Of a stretch of DNA of 7,562 nt, positions 6,275-7,562 are shown one piece after another. The translations under genes and the position numbers were made by a program. The stretch's first letter is position 1. Each line of letters starts with the position of its first letter. The DNA comes from an uncultured Clostridia bacterium. Lineage in GTDB: Bacteria; Bacillota_A; Clostridia; Peptostreptococcales; Anaerovoracaceae. The stretch is taken from positions 1-7,562 of the forward strand of contig CAMCER010000030.1 of assembly GCA_945873875.1 (NCBI GenBank), read 5' to 3'. A model generated the notes under the pieces. That model searched no databases, had not been told where the DNA came from, and was given only the letters and a program-made list of their open reading frames with translations.

Positions 6275-6410
6275 CGCCCCTGCTCCTCTGCCCTTTCCGG
6301 AAGGCATGATAAGATTATTTTACAGCCTCTGTTCCTTGCTGCGCAGCTGCATCTCCTTCTATCGGATGAAAGTCCTTTGCACAGATGCGTTTCTGCCCAT
6401 CTTCAGCAAA

Positions 6411-6419
6411 AGTATACCA
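6411..6419 (-). promoter_or_regulatory. Candidate extended -10 promoter for the kinase-regulator operon
   Basis: Read on the minus strand, TGGTATACT gives an extended -10 (TGn + TATACT, the hexamer at 6411-6416). No good -35 lies at the usual distance, which is normal for extended -10 promoters. Transcription would start near 6404 and leave a leader of about 130 bases. AAAAGT and ACTTTT flank the box as a short inverted repeat. Confidence 0.4.
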
Positions 6420-6511
6420 CAGCACTTTTCCATATCATCTTCGCTTTCCCAACGCCCCCGCTCGGATTTTACGGTTCGCCGCGTTGCAGCCTTTGGCAGT
6501 CAAAGACCTGC

Positions 6512-6547
6512 CCGGGAAGCGCAGACGGCTCTGTCCTTGCTTCCCGG
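6512..6547. repeat. Perfect 9-bp inverted repeat (hairpin) in the kinase upstream region
   Basis: CCGGGAAGC (6512-6520) and GCTTCCCGG (6539-6547) are exact complements around an 18-base GC-rich loop. There is no T-run on either strand. It may be part of a structured leader RNA on the minus strand or a protein-binding palindrome. The segment 6420-6560 is richer in GC than its surroundings and holds no convincing reading frame. Confidence 0.5.
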
Positions 6548-6589
6548 TGGTAAATGGTGCAAACAGGCGCTGCAGGTATCCGTATGTCA

Positions 6590-6632
6590 CCACAACAAGA
6601 TACTAACATACCCGTACCAACGCGATACCAAC
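6590..6632 (-). promoter_or_regulatory. Four related heptamers spaced 11, 14 and 11 bp: candidate regulator binding site
   Basis: On the minus strand, in order: GTTGGTA (6632-6626), GTTGGTA (6621-6615), GTTAGTA (6607-6601) and GTTGTGG (6596-6590). They form two pairs, each with an 11-bp period, 14 bp apart. SARP-family output domains are known to bind heptameric direct repeats at 11-bp intervals, and the regulator of this operon has such a domain, so autoregulation is plausible. A TAGTAT (6600-6605, minus) lies 9 bp after the second copy and could be a -10 box. The function is inference. Confidence 0.4.
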
Positions 6633-6681
6633 ACCGTAAGTCCTCACCCGTTTTATGCACAAAAGCGCTTTCTGAAGCGAA

Positions 6682-6714
6682 TGAAACGCTCTAAAAATGG
6701 TCTTTCGCGTTTCA
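6682..6714. repeat. Perfect 8-bp inverted repeat (hairpin)
   Basis: TGAAACGC (6682-6689) and GCGTTTCA (6707-6714) are exact complements with a 17-base spacer. A smaller hairpin, CGCTT/AAGCG (6666-6670/6675-6679), is adjacent. No T-run makes a clear terminator. It lies 27 bp upstream of the -35 box of the plus-strand promoter, so an operator role is possible. Confidence 0.4.
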
Positions 6715-6740
6715 GCCTATAAACGTTGGAGTTTCAACAT

Positions 6741-6769
6741 TTGCTGAATGCGGCGTCATGAGGTATAAT
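6741..6769 (+). promoter_or_regulatory. Promoter of the CSCPIC protein / restriction-modification operon
   Basis: TTGCTG (6741-6746) and a perfect TATAAT (6764-6769) are separated by 17 bp. The start of transcription would fall at about 6776, essentially on the ATG used here for the next gene, which would make its mRNA leaderless or nearly so. Confidence 0.6.
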
Positions 6770-6775
6770 AATAGT

Positions 6776-7024
6776 ATGAGAAGTAGAGCCGAAAGACGCA
6801 GCCTTGATCTCAAGAAGGCCAAGAGAAAACAGAAGATCAGCCGTGAGGTATACGGTGTCGATTGGTACCCGGACCTTCACAGATACAGTAAGGGCAAGGT
6901 GCACTGCAGCTGCCCTATTTGTGCTACAAAGACGAACAATCGCCGCACACGGGTGTGGGGGCCCGCATATAATCCCCCGGCGAGTCTGCGGCGCAAGATA
7001 GACAGGATGAATTACAAAGGATAG
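6776..7024 (+). CDS. Conserved-type small protein with a CSCPIC motif (probable metal-binding)
   Basis: The product has 82 residues from ATG 6776. An in-frame ATG at 6758 would add six residues (MRYNNS) but lies upstream of the -10 box, so it cannot be on a transcript from that promoter. The N-terminus is strongly basic and helical (RAERRSLDLKKAKRKQKISR), then come DWYPDLHRYSKGKVHCSCPIC with H43, C44, C46 and C49, and a basic tail (NNRRTR, LRRKIDR). Small proteins with a WY..LH.YSK.K.HCSCP.C pattern are familiar to me from gut Firmicutes as uncharacterised; the His/Cys cluster suggests zinc or another metal, and the basic ends suggest nucleic acid contact. Both are inferences. It ends one base before the ATG of the restriction-modification gene. 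Confidence 0.75.
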   Translation: MRSRAERRSLDLKKAKRKQKISREVYGVDWYPDLHRYSKGKVHCSCPICATKTNNRRTRVWGPAYNPPASLRRKIDRMNYKG

Positions 7025-7025
7025 G

Positions 7026-7562
7026 ATGAATCAAAAAGCAAAAGCATTTTATGAATATTGGAAAGACAAAGGATATGAGAAAGGCCAGTCGCAGCCTTTC
7101 TGGTTAGCGTTGCTCAGAGATGTGTTTGGCATTGATCGGCCGGAAGAATATATTGATTTTGAGGATCAGGTCAAGCTGGACAACACAGCCTTCATAGACG
7201 GGTATATAGAAGATACTCATACCATGATCGAACAGAAAAGCCGCGGTAAAGACCTGAACAAAGCTATCAGACAGAGTGATGGCAGCTATCTTACAGCATT
7301 CCAGCAGGCAAAGAGATATGCGAGCGAGCTTCCATATAGCAAGAGGCCACGCTGGATCATAACCTGCAATTTCGAAGAATTCTATATATACGATATGGAG
7401 AACCCTAACGCAGAGGCTCAGGTAGTGAAACTTGAGAACCTCGAAGACGAGTTCTACAGGCTGGATTTCATGGTCAACGATAAAGTCGAACATATCCAGC
7501 AAGAGATGGCGTTGTCTATCGCAGCAGGTGAGATCGTAGGTAAACTCTACGATGCTGTATAT
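7026..7562 (+). CDS. N-terminal part of an MmeI-like (type IIG/IIL) restriction-modification enzyme
   Basis: The 179 codons visible run off the right edge; enzymes of this family usually have about 900-1,000 residues. AAAGGA (7016-7021) lies 4 bases before the ATG and overlaps the end of the previous gene. The sequence follows the MmeI N-terminal domain: FWLALLRDVFGID, IDFEDQV, then FIDGY (D58) and MIEQK (E69-Q70-K71), the D...ExK nuclease signature, then SDGSYLTAFQQAKRYASELP, PRWIITCNFEEFYIYDM and YRLDFMV. In complete members a helical spacer, an N6-adenine methyltransferase domain with NPPY, and a target-recognition domain follow in one chain, so a single protein both methylates and cuts. 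None of those later parts is in the window, so activity cannot be judged. Confidence 0.88.
   Translation, partial: MNQKAKAFYEYWKDKGYEKGQSQPFWLALLRDVFGIDRPEEYIDFEDQVKLDNTAFIDGYIEDTHTMIEQKSRGKDLNKAIRQSDGSYLTAFQQAKRYASELPYSKRPRWIITCNFEEFYIYDMENPNAEAQVVKLENLEDEFYRLDFMVNDKVEHIQQEMALSIAAGEIVGKLYDAVY

Noticed and set aside
6304..6353. AAGGAG immediately followed by ATG and a 10-codon frame on the minus strand in the kinase leader
   Set aside because: There is no spacing between the ribosome site and the ATG, so translation is unlikely.
6420..6600. Possible SRP RNA, RNase P or riboswitch in the GC-rich intergenic patch
   Set aside because: A TTTACCA-like stretch on the minus strand recalled SRP RNA, but the required GGAAGGAAGCAG-type apical loop is not there, and no known riboswitch core could be placed by eye.
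6171..6722. A 183-codon plus-strand frame covering the kinase 5' end and the intergenic region
   Set aside because: It overlaps the kinase start and regulatory DNA, has no ribosome site and has a low-complexity, non-protein-like composition.
7104..7502. A 132-codon minus-strand frame
   Set aside because: It is antisense to the MmeI-like gene, whose sense frame has clear family motifs.

Overview
The window looks like chromosome of a low-to-mid GC Clostridia member (Bacillota), most like Lachnospiraceae or a close relative. The reasons are strong AGGAGG-type ribosome binding sites, TTGACA/TATAAT promoters, CCA-encoding tRNA genes, a LytS/YehU-type histidine kinase with PAS-like sensing regions paired to a SARP-like response regulator, and a Firmicutes-style tyrosine recombinase remnant. 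The family-level assignment is an inference from style, not a match to a named strain.

Layout, left to right. Positions 1-252 hold the C-terminal end of a TPR protein, followed by a terminator. Positions 334-902 are a tRNA transcription unit: promoter, tRNA-Asn(GUU), tRNA-Leu(UAA), initiator tRNA-fMet(CAU), strong intrinsic terminator. The next stretch, to about 1626, is a scar of a mobile element: the last ~54 codons of a tyrosine recombinase on the minus strand, joined head to head to a plus-strand reading frame that seems to lack its 5' end. Positions 1842-3829 form a plus-strand group: a secreted protein and a lipoprotein (10 bp apart, clearly co-transcribed), then a 12-bp inverted repeat, a tiny membrane protein broken by a one-base frameshift, and an 88-residue basic protein. 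None of these belongs to a family I recognise. A hairpin at 3844-3885 separates them from the convergent minus-strand two-component pair: a cytosolic histidine kinase (4781-6274), then its response regulator (3913-4725).

A ~480-bp gap (6275-6757) lies between the kinase and a divergent plus-strand pair. It holds hairpins, a candidate extended -10 promoter for the kinase, and four related heptamers spaced 11, 14 and 11 bp. That spacing suits a SARP-type DNA-binding domain such as the one in the response regulator. The plus-strand pair is a small CSCPIC (likely metal-binding) protein and, one base after its stop, the start of an MmeI-like single-chain restriction-modification enzyme that runs off the right edge.

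Functionally, the window combines a housekeeping tRNA operon used or flanked by past integration, an uncharacterised envelope/secreted gene group next to a two-component system that might autoregulate, and a defence gene. No direct sequence evidence ties the two-component system to the secreted gene group; they are only convergent neighbours.
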